Made by a program: the position numbers and the translations under genes | Notes under the pieces: generated by a model | Databases searched by the model: none | What the model saw: only the letters and a program-made list of their open reading frames with translations | What the model was told of the DNA's origin: nothing | Assembly: GCA_009926295.1 (NCBI GenBank) | Contig: RFPF01000060.1 | Coordinates: 1 to 13,805, forward strand | DNA from: Planctomycetia bacterium | Lineage (GTDB): Bacteria > Planctomycetota > Planctomycetia > Pirellulales > UBA1268 | Length of the DNA stretch: 13,805 bases | Direction: 5' to 3' | Shown: positions 7,853 to 13,805 of the stretch, piece by piece | Layout: each line of letters starts with the position of its first letter | How positions within the stretch are numbered: position 1 is the first letter of the stretch

Positions 7853-9116
7853 TCAGCGGACCGGCGCGGCGGCGCCGGAGTTGTCGCTCCGGGCGATCAC
7901 GGCGTCGGCCTCGGCCATCGCGTCGAGCTCGGCTTCCTTGAGAGAGTCGGGAGTCGGGATTGACGATCCGGGTGAGCATGGGGAAGGGGTCGTCGGAGAC
8001 GTCCTCCTTGCCCGCCAGCAGGTCGAGCTTCTGGCGGGATGCCTGGGCCAGCTGCGTCTTGGGATAGTCGCGGGCGACGAGGGCGTAGTAGATGCGGGCG
8101 CTCGTGTAGTGCTTTCCCTTCGCGTAGAACTCGGCCCGGTTCCAGTGGCGCTGGGCCTGCTGGGCGGCGATCTCGGCCCGGTTCTTCGCGACGCGGGCCT
8201 GCTCCTCCGTGCCGAGTTGGTCGGGAAACTGCACGAGGATCTGGTCGGCGAGGACCTCGGCCTCGTCCAGCACGCCCCCTTCGTATCCGGGGCCCTGGTA
8301 GGCCCGCAGCTTGGCCTGGAGGCCGAGGATGTGGGCCTCGAGGAGGAAGGCACTGTCGGGATACTCGGTGCGCAGGAGGCCGTAGAAGTAGTCGGCGTCG
8401 AGCCACTGCCGATCCGTGAAGTGCGCGTTGGCCTGGGCCATGATGCTGTCGTCGGCGAGCGGCCCGCGCGGATCGTTGATGCGGACGTGGTCGTAGGCCT
8501 TGAGCGCCCGGCCCCGGGTATCGAAGAGCGGACGGCTGCGATCGACCAGATTCGGCACCAGGAGCGGCAGGTGGTGCCTGCGGTCGAGCGCGATCCAATA
8601 CTGGGCGATCACGAACTGCCGCTGCGCGATCCGGTCGAGGTAGCGGGTGTTGGCGTATTTCTTGACGAGTTCGTCGTAGCAGTCCTCGGCCTTCGGATAC
8701 TGGTCGCTGAAAAACCAGCACTCCGCGAGCTGCCAGAGCGCGTCCTCCTCGATGACGGAGTCGGGCCAGCGGTCGATCGCCACCTTGTACTTCGCGGCGG
8801 CCTGCGCATACTTCCTCTCGCGGAACAGGGCGTCGCCCTCGGCGAGTGCCGTGCGGGCCACCGGCTCGTTCGGTCCCCGGCCCACCAGCTTCTTCCATCG
8901 TTTCTTGATGTTCTCGCCCTTGAAGTAGTCCCAGCCGAGATCGGTTTCGGGCGGGACGTATTCCGACGAGATCACGTCCGAATCGTCCGCGGCGCCCGGC
9001 TCCTTCCCGGCGACGGAGTCGGGCTTCGCCCACGGCATCTTGGGCATCGAGAGCGTCGCGCATCCCGAGCCGAGTGCGAGGCACAACAACAGCACGGCGG
9101 TGGCCGCCCGGGGCAT
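7853..9116 (-). CDS. BamD/YfiO-like TPR lipoprotein, frameshifted near its 3' end
   Basis: This is a predicted outer-membrane lipoprotein: MPRAATAVLLLCLALGSGC with lipid cysteine C19, a proline/acidic linker, then TPR-type helices (ALAEGDALFRERKYAQAAAKY, EEDALWQLAECWFFSDQYPK, AEDCYDELVKKY, WLDADYFYGLLRTEYPDSAF, AEFYAKGKHYTSARIYYALV). The layout fits BamD/YfiO-type assembly factors, but it is larger (about 418 residues against roughly 245 for E. coli BamD), so the exact role is open. A 7-bp tandem duplication at 7944-7959 shifts the frame after VNPDS. With one copy removed the protein ends LKEAELDAMAEADAVIARSD...APVR with stop at 7853, fifteen bases before the lptE-like gene. As printed, the frame stays open to 6840 through unrelated sequence. 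Upstream it is in frame with recO without a stop; ATG 9116 is taken as the start because the signal peptide begins there, though no good ribosome site precedes it. Confidence 0.7.
7944..7959. repeat. 7-bp tandem duplication (GAGTCGG, 2.3 copies) causing a frameshift
   Basis: The plus strand repeats GAGTCGG at 7944-7950 and 7951-7957, and the period-7 match extends to 7959. Seven bases is not a multiple of three, so the extra copy shifts the BamD-like gene by one. Deleting one copy restores the codons for RIVNPDSLKEAE and an intact C-terminus. It is either a real slippage mutation or an assembly error. Confidence 0.85.
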
Positions 9117-9860
9117 CCTGCCGGAGGAGGTGCGCAAGGGGCGGCCGACGAGGTGGGCGAACAGGGTGTTCATGATGGCGCGGAGCTCTCCCGCGACGCG
9201 GTCGGGCAGGTCGAGCGTCTTCCAGCCCGCGGCGGGCGCGGCGAGGTGGCGCAGCGCAGCGATTGCTGCGGCCGAGACCGCGACGACCGCCCTCTTGCCG
9301 GCCCGGCAACGCGGGCAGAGCACTCCCCCATCGAGCATCCCGAAAGCCGTGCGGCCGACGGAGGAAATTTCAGCATGGCACTCCGCGCAGGCGTCGAGCA
9401 CCGGGGCATGGCCCGAGAACTGCAGGAATGCCAATTCGGCCTGGAGGAGCAGCGCCGCCACGGCGGCGTCTGGGCCGCGCCAGTCGGAGAGAGCGACGAT
9501 CGTGGCATGGGCCGCATCGAACAGTTCCGGTTGCGGATCGGCGTCCGCCGTGAGTACGTCGAGCAGTTCCGCGACCTGCATTGCGGCGCGAACGGCGGCC
9601 ACGCTGCCGCCGACGCGAAACCGCCGGTCGAGCCGCGCCTCCGTGAGCACGTCGAGCCGATCCGAGGATTTCCGGAGGACGAGTACCTGAGCGATCGAAA
9701 GCAGGTCAAGGCCGCCGTCGAACGCGCTCTTCGGCCGCCACGCCCCCTTTGCCAAGCCCCGCAGTTTGCCGAATTCGCGCGTGTAGAGCGTCACGACGGC
9801 GCTCGTCTCGCCGAACGGCACGGCCCGGATCACGATGGCGTGTGTCTTGTCGGCCGTCAT
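9117..9860 (-). CDS. recO: DNA repair protein RecO (no stop codon before the next gene)
   Basis: RecO binds DNA and RecR, helping load RecA at gaps and annealing single strands in the RecFOR pathway. The 248 codons match the family: an N-terminal OB fold (AIVIRAVPFGETSAVVTLYT, GKLRGLAKGAWRPKSAFDGG), a helical core (QAELAFLQFSGHAPVLDACAEC) and the four-cysteine zinc motif of many RecO proteins, CAEC (C158, C161) and CPRC (C182, C185). The C-terminal helix MNTLFAHLVGRPLRT ends where RecO normally ends, yet no stop follows: the frame runs directly into the BamD-like signal peptide. The other two frames are also open just beyond the junction, so a single indel there would not create an early stop. 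The start at ATG 9860 has no clear Shine-Dalgarno, but TAAAAT lies 7 bases upstream. It follows a 327 bp gap and probably opens a transcript. Confidence 0.9.
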
Positions 9861-9867
9861 CCGCCGT

Positions 9868-9873
9868 ATTTTA
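9868..9873 (-). promoter_or_regulatory. Candidate -10 element for recO (leaderless start)
   Basis: TAAAAT on the minus strand, close to the consensus TATAAT, is separated from the recO ATG (9860) by seven GC-rich bases. With normal -10 spacing, transcription would start at about the ATG. It sits at the end of the only long gene-free gap in the window, where a promoter for recO and the genes after it is expected. No good -35 match was found. Confidence 0.4.
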
Positions 9874-9918
9874 GCCCGCGCGATCCATGGCGGAACGCCA
9901 ACTTGCCCGCCTTCGTAG

Positions 9919-9936
9919 GACAGGCTTCAGCCTGTC
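9919..9936. repeat. 18-bp palindrome GACAGGCT-TC-AGCCTGTC
   Basis: Two perfect 8-base arms flank a TC spacer, and the element is preceded by CTTCGTAG. It lies in the gene-free gap, about 60 bases upstream of recO. It looks like the palindromic unit of a dispersed intergenic (REP-like) repeat; that rests on general impression, and only one copy was noticed in this window. Alternatives are a protein-binding operator or an RNA hairpin. Confidence 0.6.
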
Positions 9937-10187
9937 ATGCCTCAACTCGCCCAATCCGGCTCGGGGACGCCCCCTCCCATTTCGCCGGACGCTCACTGCG
10001 CCCAGCCCTCGGCTCCGTTCGCTCGGGGCTGCCCGTGCCCCCGAGCGGGCTGTGGGAGCGAGCGCAGCCAGGGATGGCGAAAGCGAAGCGGACACGCAGA
10101 GAGCCGAGGCCGGGAGGGCCGAGGCGAACGTCAAGCGAGAGGCGCCGGGCAGTCACGAGCCGGCGCGCGCGAGTGGACGAGGCAGCG

Positions 10188-11447
10188 TTACCGCAGCCGT
10201 TCGATGCGGACCAAGTCGATGCGGCGGCCGGTGGCGGCGAGCACTTCGAGAGAGACGCCGTGCGACTCGATGCGGCGCCCGACCTCCGGGATGCGGCCGC
10301 ACTGGTGGAATACGAATCCCCCCACGGTCTCGAAGTCGGCCTCTTCCGGCAGGGCCACACCCATCTTCTCGTTGATCACTCCGAGCCGCACCTGGGCCTT
10401 CGCCTCGCACACGTCGGGCGACACCATGCGGATGCCGTCGGTGAGCGCCTCGTCGTGCTCGTCCACGATCTCGCCGACGATCTCCTCGAGCGCATCCTCG
10501 ATCGTCACGAGGCCGCTCACGCCGCCGAACTCGTCGGTGACGATCGCCATGTGGGTGTGCGTGCGCTGGAAGTCGCGCAGGAGTTTCTGGACACTCATCG
10601 ATTCCGGCACGAACCACGGAGGCCGGAGAAGCGGGCGGAGGTCAGGGGTGACCGCCGGGTCGGAGGACACCAGCTTCGTGAGAAGCTCGCGCGTGTGCAG
10701 GATCCCGATCACATCGTCGGGCGAGCGATCCCAGACCGGTAGCCGGGTGTGGGCGCTTTCGGCGGCGATCCGGAGGACGTCGTGCCAGGGAATGGCCGCG
10801 GGGATCGAGATCATCGCGGTGCGCGAGGTCATGATCTGCGCGACGCGGGCATCCCGCAGATCCATGACGCCGGCGATCATGTCCCGGGCAGCCTCCTCGA
10901 GGCGTCCCTCGCGGTGGGCCTCGTCGACGACGAGCCGCAACTCCTCCTGGACGCTCGCTGATTCCGGCTCGGGCCGCCCCAGCAGCCGGGCCAGCAGGGT
11001 GCCCGTGGCGGCCAGCCCGCGCACGGCCGGGGTCGCCACGGAGACGACCGGCCTCCACAGGCCCCACGTCGACTCGACGATCGCGGCACCCGCGAATCTC
11101 GTCACCAGCACCGGCACGACGACGAGCATGATCCACACGACCGCGATCCAGGCCGCGAGCGCCGTGACGTCGATGACCAGCGTCGCGCCGCCGAGGTCTC
11201 CCAGCGACCGGGAGGCGAGGAGCGTGGCGATGACGGCCGCAACGGTGACGACGGACGCGGCCAGGAACGCGATGGTCTCGCTGCCCTCCACGATCTCCTC
11301 GTAGCGTTCCGGCCGTCCGCGTGTGCGGCAGAGCTCGAGGAGACGGTGCCGCTGGGCTCCCCGCACGGCGCGAGCCTGCACGGCGGCCAGGCAGGCCACG
11401 AGCAGCAGCCCGACGGCGGTCTCGAGTTCCAGCGTCGCGAGCCTCAT
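10188..11447 (-). CDS. CorC/HlyC-type membrane protein with CNNM (DUF21), CBS pair and CorC_HlyC domains
   Basis: The 419-residue product has a DUF21/CNNM membrane domain at residues about 1-150 (hydrophobic TAVGLLLVACLAAV, TIAFLAASVVTVAAVIATLL, AAWIAVVWIMLVVVPVLV), a CBS pair (VAQIMTSRTAMISIP to VIGILHTRELL, and FVPESMSVQKLLRDFQ to EFGGVSGLVTIEDALEEIVG) and a C-terminal CorC_HlyC domain (TVGGFVFHQCGRIPEVGRRI). Members bind adenine nucleotides through the CBS pair and are linked to magnesium or cobalt efflux; the hemolysin name is historical and no toxin role is implied. The start at ATG 11447 overlaps the ybeY stop (ATGA) and has a strong GGAGG five bases upstream. ybeY-corC adjacency is also found in E. 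coli (ybeY-ybeX). The last gene before the 327 bp gap. Confidence 0.9.
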   Translation of the reverse strand: MRLATLELETAVGLLLVACLAAVQARAVRGAQRHRLLELCRTRGRPERYEEIVEGSETIAFLAASVVTVAAVIATLLASRSLGDLGGATLVIDVTALAAWIAVVWIMLVVVPVLVTRFAGAAIVESTWGLWRPVVSVATPAVRGLAATGTLLARLLGRPEPESASVQEELRLVVDEAHREGRLEEAARDMIAGVMDLRDARVAQIMTSRTAMISIPAAIPWHDVLRIAAESAHTRLPVWDRSPDDVIGILHTRELLTKLVSSDPAVTPDLRPLLRPPWFVPESMSVQKLLRDFQRTHTHMAIVTDEFGGVSGLVTIEDALEEIVGEIVDEHDEALTDGIRMVSPDVCEAKAQVRLGVINEKMGVALPEEADFETVGGFVFHQCGRIPEVGRRIESHGVSLEVLAATGRRIDLVRIERLR

Positions 11448-11941
11448 GCCCGCCTCCGGCCCGCGGGTCGGCGATTCGGGGCGGAGAGGCCGGCGATTCG
11501 CATCACGGCCCTTTCGCGGGCCCGCATCGTCCGGCGTGGCCCGGGCGCGGTGTCATCGTGGCCCGTGAGGTGCAGCAGGCCGTGCACCACGTAGTAGGCG
11601 AGCTCCTCCCGGGGCGTCCAGCCGAACTCCCTGCCCCTCGTCCGGGCCGTCTCGGCACTCACCACGATGTCGCCCGCGAGCACGGCGGCTCCGGGGTCGG
11701 ACAGCGGGAAGGTGATCACGTCGGTCGGGCTCGGATCGCCGAGCCACTCGTCGTGCAGGCGGCCGATGCGCCGGTCGTCGAGGAGCGTCAGGGAGATGTC
11801 GGCGTGGGACACTCCCTCCGCGGCCAGCACGCGGCGCACGAGCCGTTCGAGCCACGGCTTCGCCACGCGGAGCAGCCGTTGCCGATCGGTCACGGTGACG
11901 GTCACCGCCCGTGCCCGGGCGTGGCGAGGCCGAGGCCGCAC
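11444..11941 (-). CDS. ybeY: Endoribonuclease YbeY (rRNA maturation factor)
   Basis: YbeY is a metal-dependent endoribonuclease needed for 16S rRNA 3'-end maturation and ribosome quality control. The 165-residue product shows ADISLTLLDDRRIGRLHDEW, DPSPTDVITFPLSD, LAGDIVVSAETAR and the metal site HGLLHLTGHDD (H120, H124). The usual third ligand, the His two residues after the Gly-Tyr/His position, is Asp (D130). Numbering is from GTG 11941, which overlaps the stop of the HD gene (TAGTG) and has AGAGGA seven bases upstream. In-frame GTGs at 11905 and 11893 would give about 153 or 149 residues, closer to typical; the Arg-rich first 12 residues are therefore uncertain. The position between a pgpH-type gene and corC is conserved in several phyla. 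Confidence 0.92.
   Translation of the reverse strand: MRPRPRHARARAVTVTVTDRQRLLRVAKPWLERLVRRVLAAEGVSHADISLTLLDDRRIGRLHDEWLGDPSPTDVITFPLSDPGAAVLAGDIVVSAETARTRGREFGWTPREELAYYVVHGLLHLTGHDDTAPGPRRTMRARERAVMRIAGLSAPNRRPAGRRRA
11453..11457 (-). promoter_or_regulatory. Ribosome binding site of the corC-like gene
   Basis: Perfect GGAGG on the minus strand, five bases (CGGGC) before the ATG at 11447, lying inside the end of ybeY. It settles the corC start and shows anti-Shine-Dalgarno pairing is in use. Confidence 0.7.
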
Positions 11942-13805
11942 TACGCCGTCCTCTGGTTCGGGTATTTGACGCGGCCGTGGTAGACGGCCGTGAGGCTCTT
12001 GACGAGGCTCTGCTCGATGAGCTCGAGCTCCTCGAGCGTCAGCCCGCATTCGTCGAACTGGCCGTCGAGCAGCCGCTTCATGGCGAGGTCGTGCACCAGG
12101 CTCGCGATCCGCGCGGGTGTGGGTTCGGTGAGCGCGCGGCTCGCGCTCTCGACGGCGTCGGACAGCATCAGCACCGCCGACTCCCTCGTGCTCGGCTTTG
12201 GCCCCGGATAGCGGTAGGTCTGCTCGTCGATCTCCGCGGCATGGGGATCGTTCTGCTGGCGTTCCGCGGCGCGGCGGTAGAAGTACTCCACGAGCGTCGT
12301 TCCGTGATGCTCGCCGATCAGGTCGACGATCGGCCGGGGAAGGTTGTACTGCCGGGCGAGCTCGGCCCCCTCCTTCACGTGCGCGATGATGATGAGCGTG
12401 CTCATCGCGGGAACGAGCGATTCGTGGCGATTCTCCTGCCCCTGGTTCTCCACGAAGTAGGCCGGCTTGAGCATCTTGCCGATGTCGTGGAAATACGCGC
12501 CGACGCGCACGAGCAGTCCGCGGGCCCCGATCGCCTCGGCGGCGGCCTCGCCGATGCTCGCCACGTTGATCGAGTGGTTGTAGGTTCCGGGGGCCCTGCG
12601 GACGAGTTCCTGCAGGAGCGGATGGGCCACGTCGCCCACTTCCAGCAGGCTGAGGTCGGTCAGCACGCCGAACGACCTCTCGATGAACGGCAGGAGGCCG
12701 GTCATCAGGAAGCCCGCGAGCAGCGTCCACACGGCGAGCCGTCCAGCCTCCTGGAGCAGCAGCAGGTCGAACGGACGTTCCTCGAGCAGGTGGGCGCCCA
12801 CCTGCGTGGCGAGGGCCACGGCCCCGGCCCAAAGCCCGACGTAGATCAGCTTGCTGCGGCTGCGGATGCGGCCCATCCAGAAGATGGTGGCGGCGGCGGC
12901 GGCGGCGAGGGTGACGTAGTCGCCGAGGCCCCGCCCGAGGCCGATCACGACGACGAGCGCCACCTCCGCGGCGAGCAGGAGCGCGAGATCCTCGTCGTAG
13001 GCGATGGCCACGGTCATCGCGAACACGAGGAGCGGCACGATTTCCGCCTGCCAGTTCTCGTTCGCCGAAACGATGCAAAGAACCACCGTCGCCACCGACA
13101 GCCCGAGGAGCGTGGCGACGTGCCCGAGGTCGTCGAGCACCTCGCGGTGGTGGAGGTGGATGTAGAAGCCGGCGAGCGTGAACATGGCGACGAACAGGCC
13201 GAGCATCGACGCGGCGCGGCCCGCCCGCTGCCGGGAGTCCTGCTGGCGGAGGTATTCGTCGTGCTCGCGGTCGAGGAGCACGAGTTCTTCGGCGCCGATC
13301 GGCTTGCCCGCGGGGGCGATGAGGTCTCCCTCGGCGTAGCGCACGAACTGCTGCGGCGTCTTCGCCACGGCGTCGGCCTTGGCCTTCGCCGTCGCCTCAC
13401 GGTCGATTTCGAGCGAACCGGAGAGCTTGGGCTCGACCCACGAGAAGATGCGTTCCGCGAAGGGGCCGGGGCCGAGTTCCTCCTCGATCTGCGCCCTCAG
13501 CCGCACCTTGGCCTCGCCGAGCAGGACATCCGCCACCTGGACGCGGGTGACGTCGGTGGCGTTGCCGAGCGGATGCACGTCGATCTCGGTCTGGCTCCCC
13601 TCGTCGATCCCGTGCTGGATCTTGTCGAGAACGCCGAGCTTCTCCACGTCGGAGAAGGCGCGGTCGACCGCCTTCTCGAATTCGAGCTGCCGCTCCTTCG
13701 TGTCGAGCCGGGCGCGAAACTTCTGGAACGCCGCCTCGGCGGCCTTCACCACCGGATCGACGGGCGGCTGGTCGGGCTGGGACGGTGCGTCGGGATCCTT
13801 GCCGG
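11941..13805 (-). CDS. PgpH-type 7TM-HD phosphohydrolase, probable c-di-AMP phosphodiesterase (N-terminus outside window)
   Basis: About 621 codons are visible and the frame stays open through the right edge, so the first membrane segment and true start are missing. Residues nearest the edge form a Pro-rich linker and a soluble 7TMR-HDED-like region, followed by about seven membrane segments (about 13215-12650; e.g. AASMLGLFVAMFTLAGFYI, LGLSVATVVLCIVSA, LAVWTLLAGFLMTGLLPF) ending in the typical LPFIERSFGVLTDLSLLE. The cytoplasmic HD domain is complete: GTYNHSINVA, YFHDIGKM (HD at about 12484-12489), NRHESLVPAMS, IIIAHVKEG, GEHHGTTLVEYFY and MLSDAVE. PgpH of Listeria degrades cyclic di-AMP to pApA; this substrate is inferred from the family. 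Its stop overlaps the ybeY start. phoH is a frequent neighbour and may lie just outside. Confidence 0.9.
   Translation of the reverse strand, partial: GKDPDAPSQPDQPPVDPVVKAAEAAFQKFRARLDTKERQLEFEKAVDRAFSDVEKLGVLDKIQHGIDEGSQTEIDVHPLGNATDVTRVQVADVLLGEAKVRLRAQIEEELGPGPFAERIFSWVEPKLSGSLEIDREATAKAKADAVAKTPQQFVRYAEGDLIAPAGKPIGAEELVLLDREHDEYLRQQDSRQRAGRAASMLGLFVAMFTLAGFYIHLHHREVLDDLGHVATLLGLSVATVVLCIVSANENWQAEIVPLLVFAMTVAIAYDEDLALLLAAEVALVVVIGLGRGLGDYVTLAAAAAATIFWMGRIRSRSKLIYVGLWAGAVALATQVGAHLLEERPFDLLLLQEAGRLAVWTLLAGFLMTGLLPFIERSFGVLTDLSLLEVGDVAHPLLQELVRRAPGTYNHSINVASIGEAAAEAIGARGLLVRVGAYFHDIGKMLKPAYFVENQGQENRHESLVPAMSTLIIIAHVKEGAELARQYNLPRPIVDLIGEHHGTTLVEYFYRRAAERQQNDPHAAEIDEQTYRYPGPKPSTRESAVLMLSDAVESASRALTEPTPARIASLVHDLAMKRLLDGQFDECGLTLEELELIEQSLVKSLTAVYHGRVKYPNQRTA
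11949..11954 (-). promoter_or_regulatory. Probable ribosome binding site of ybeY
   Basis: AGAGGA on the minus strand, seven bases before GTG 11941, within the last codons of the HD-domain gene. It favours the 165-residue start of ybeY over the shorter in-frame GTG starts, which have no purine-rich site. Confidence 0.45.

Larger units (their letters stand above)
9861..10187. other. Gene-free gap of 327 bp between the corC-like gene and recO
   Basis: No convincing gene is seen. A minus-strand frame of 87 codons here has low-complexity Arg/Ala/Ser composition and no recognisable features. The gap holds the candidate recO -10 (9868-9873), a small inverted repeat TGGCG-GAA-CGCCA (9888-9900), the 18-bp palindrome at 9919-9936, and then GC-rich sequence with loosely repeated words (CAGCCC...GGGCTG near 10003-10031, GGCTG...CAGCC near 10048-10069). 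These could form RNA hairpins that end the corC transcript, but no T-run follows them. Confidence 0.6.

Noticed and set aside
5340..7963. Plus-strand frames opposite proA, folP and the lptE-like gene
   Set aside because: Composition is His/Arg/Gly-rich with no domain, and complete conserved enzymes are on the other strand.
7935..7970. Programmed ribosomal frameshift in the BamD-like gene
   Set aside because: No known slippery site is seen; removal of one exact 7-bp repeat explains the shift more simply.
7881..10742. Open frame of 953 codons on the plus strand
   Set aside because: It crosses the antisense of recO, the BamD-like gene, the gap and corC, all of which have firm family motifs on the minus strand.
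1..13805. tRNA, rRNA, CRISPR arrays, insertion sequences, phage or defence genes
   Set aside because: None was seen: no cloverleaf-like segments, regularly spaced repeats, transposase motifs or terminal inverted repeats, and base composition looks even throughout.

Overview
This GC-rich window most likely comes from a planctomycete, probably of the Pirellulales or a relative. The main reason is a paired gene set that is a hallmark of that phylum: a secreted protein with PSCyt1, DUF1549 and DUF1553 domains, followed by a Tat-exported DUF1501 protein. The assignment rests on reading motifs by eye; no database search was possible.

Layout. Bases 1-502 (minus strand) hold the N-terminal part of a secreted prolyl-oligopeptidase-like S9 peptidase that runs off the left edge. 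A 72-76 bp divergent spacer separates it from the plus-strand pair: the cytochrome-like protein (578-3637) and the DUF1501 protein (3634-5085), which overlap by ATGA. Everything further right is on the minus strand. In transcription order it holds a PgpH-type 7TM-HD phosphohydrolase (cut by the right edge), ybeY, a CorC/HlyC-type CBS membrane protein, a 327 bp gene-free gap with a perfect palindrome, recO, a BamD/YfiO-like TPR lipoprotein, an LptE-like lipoprotein, folP and proA.

How the genes fit together. pgpH-ybeY-corC joined to recO resembles the pgpH-ybeY-...-era-recO cluster of Firmicutes and the ybeY-corC pair of Proteobacteria, so it looks like old housekeeping synteny (c-di-AMP turnover, rRNA maturation, ion transport, recombination). 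The BamD-like and LptE-like lipoproteins both suggest outer-membrane assembly. folP and proA are biosynthetic genes (folate, proline).

Three points deserve attention. (1) A 7-bp tandem duplication at 7944-7959 shifts the reading frame near the end of the BamD-like gene; removing one copy restores a natural C-terminus and a stop at 7853. (2) recO has no stop codon and reads in frame into the BamD-like lipoprotein signal peptide. (3) Genes that could start a transcript (S9 peptidase, cytochrome-like gene, recO, folP, perhaps proA) lack a clear Shine-Dalgarno but carry a TANNNT hexamer about 6-7 bases before a start codon, whereas operon-internal ybeY, corC and lptE have Shine-Dalgarno-like sites. 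This suggests leaderless transcripts.
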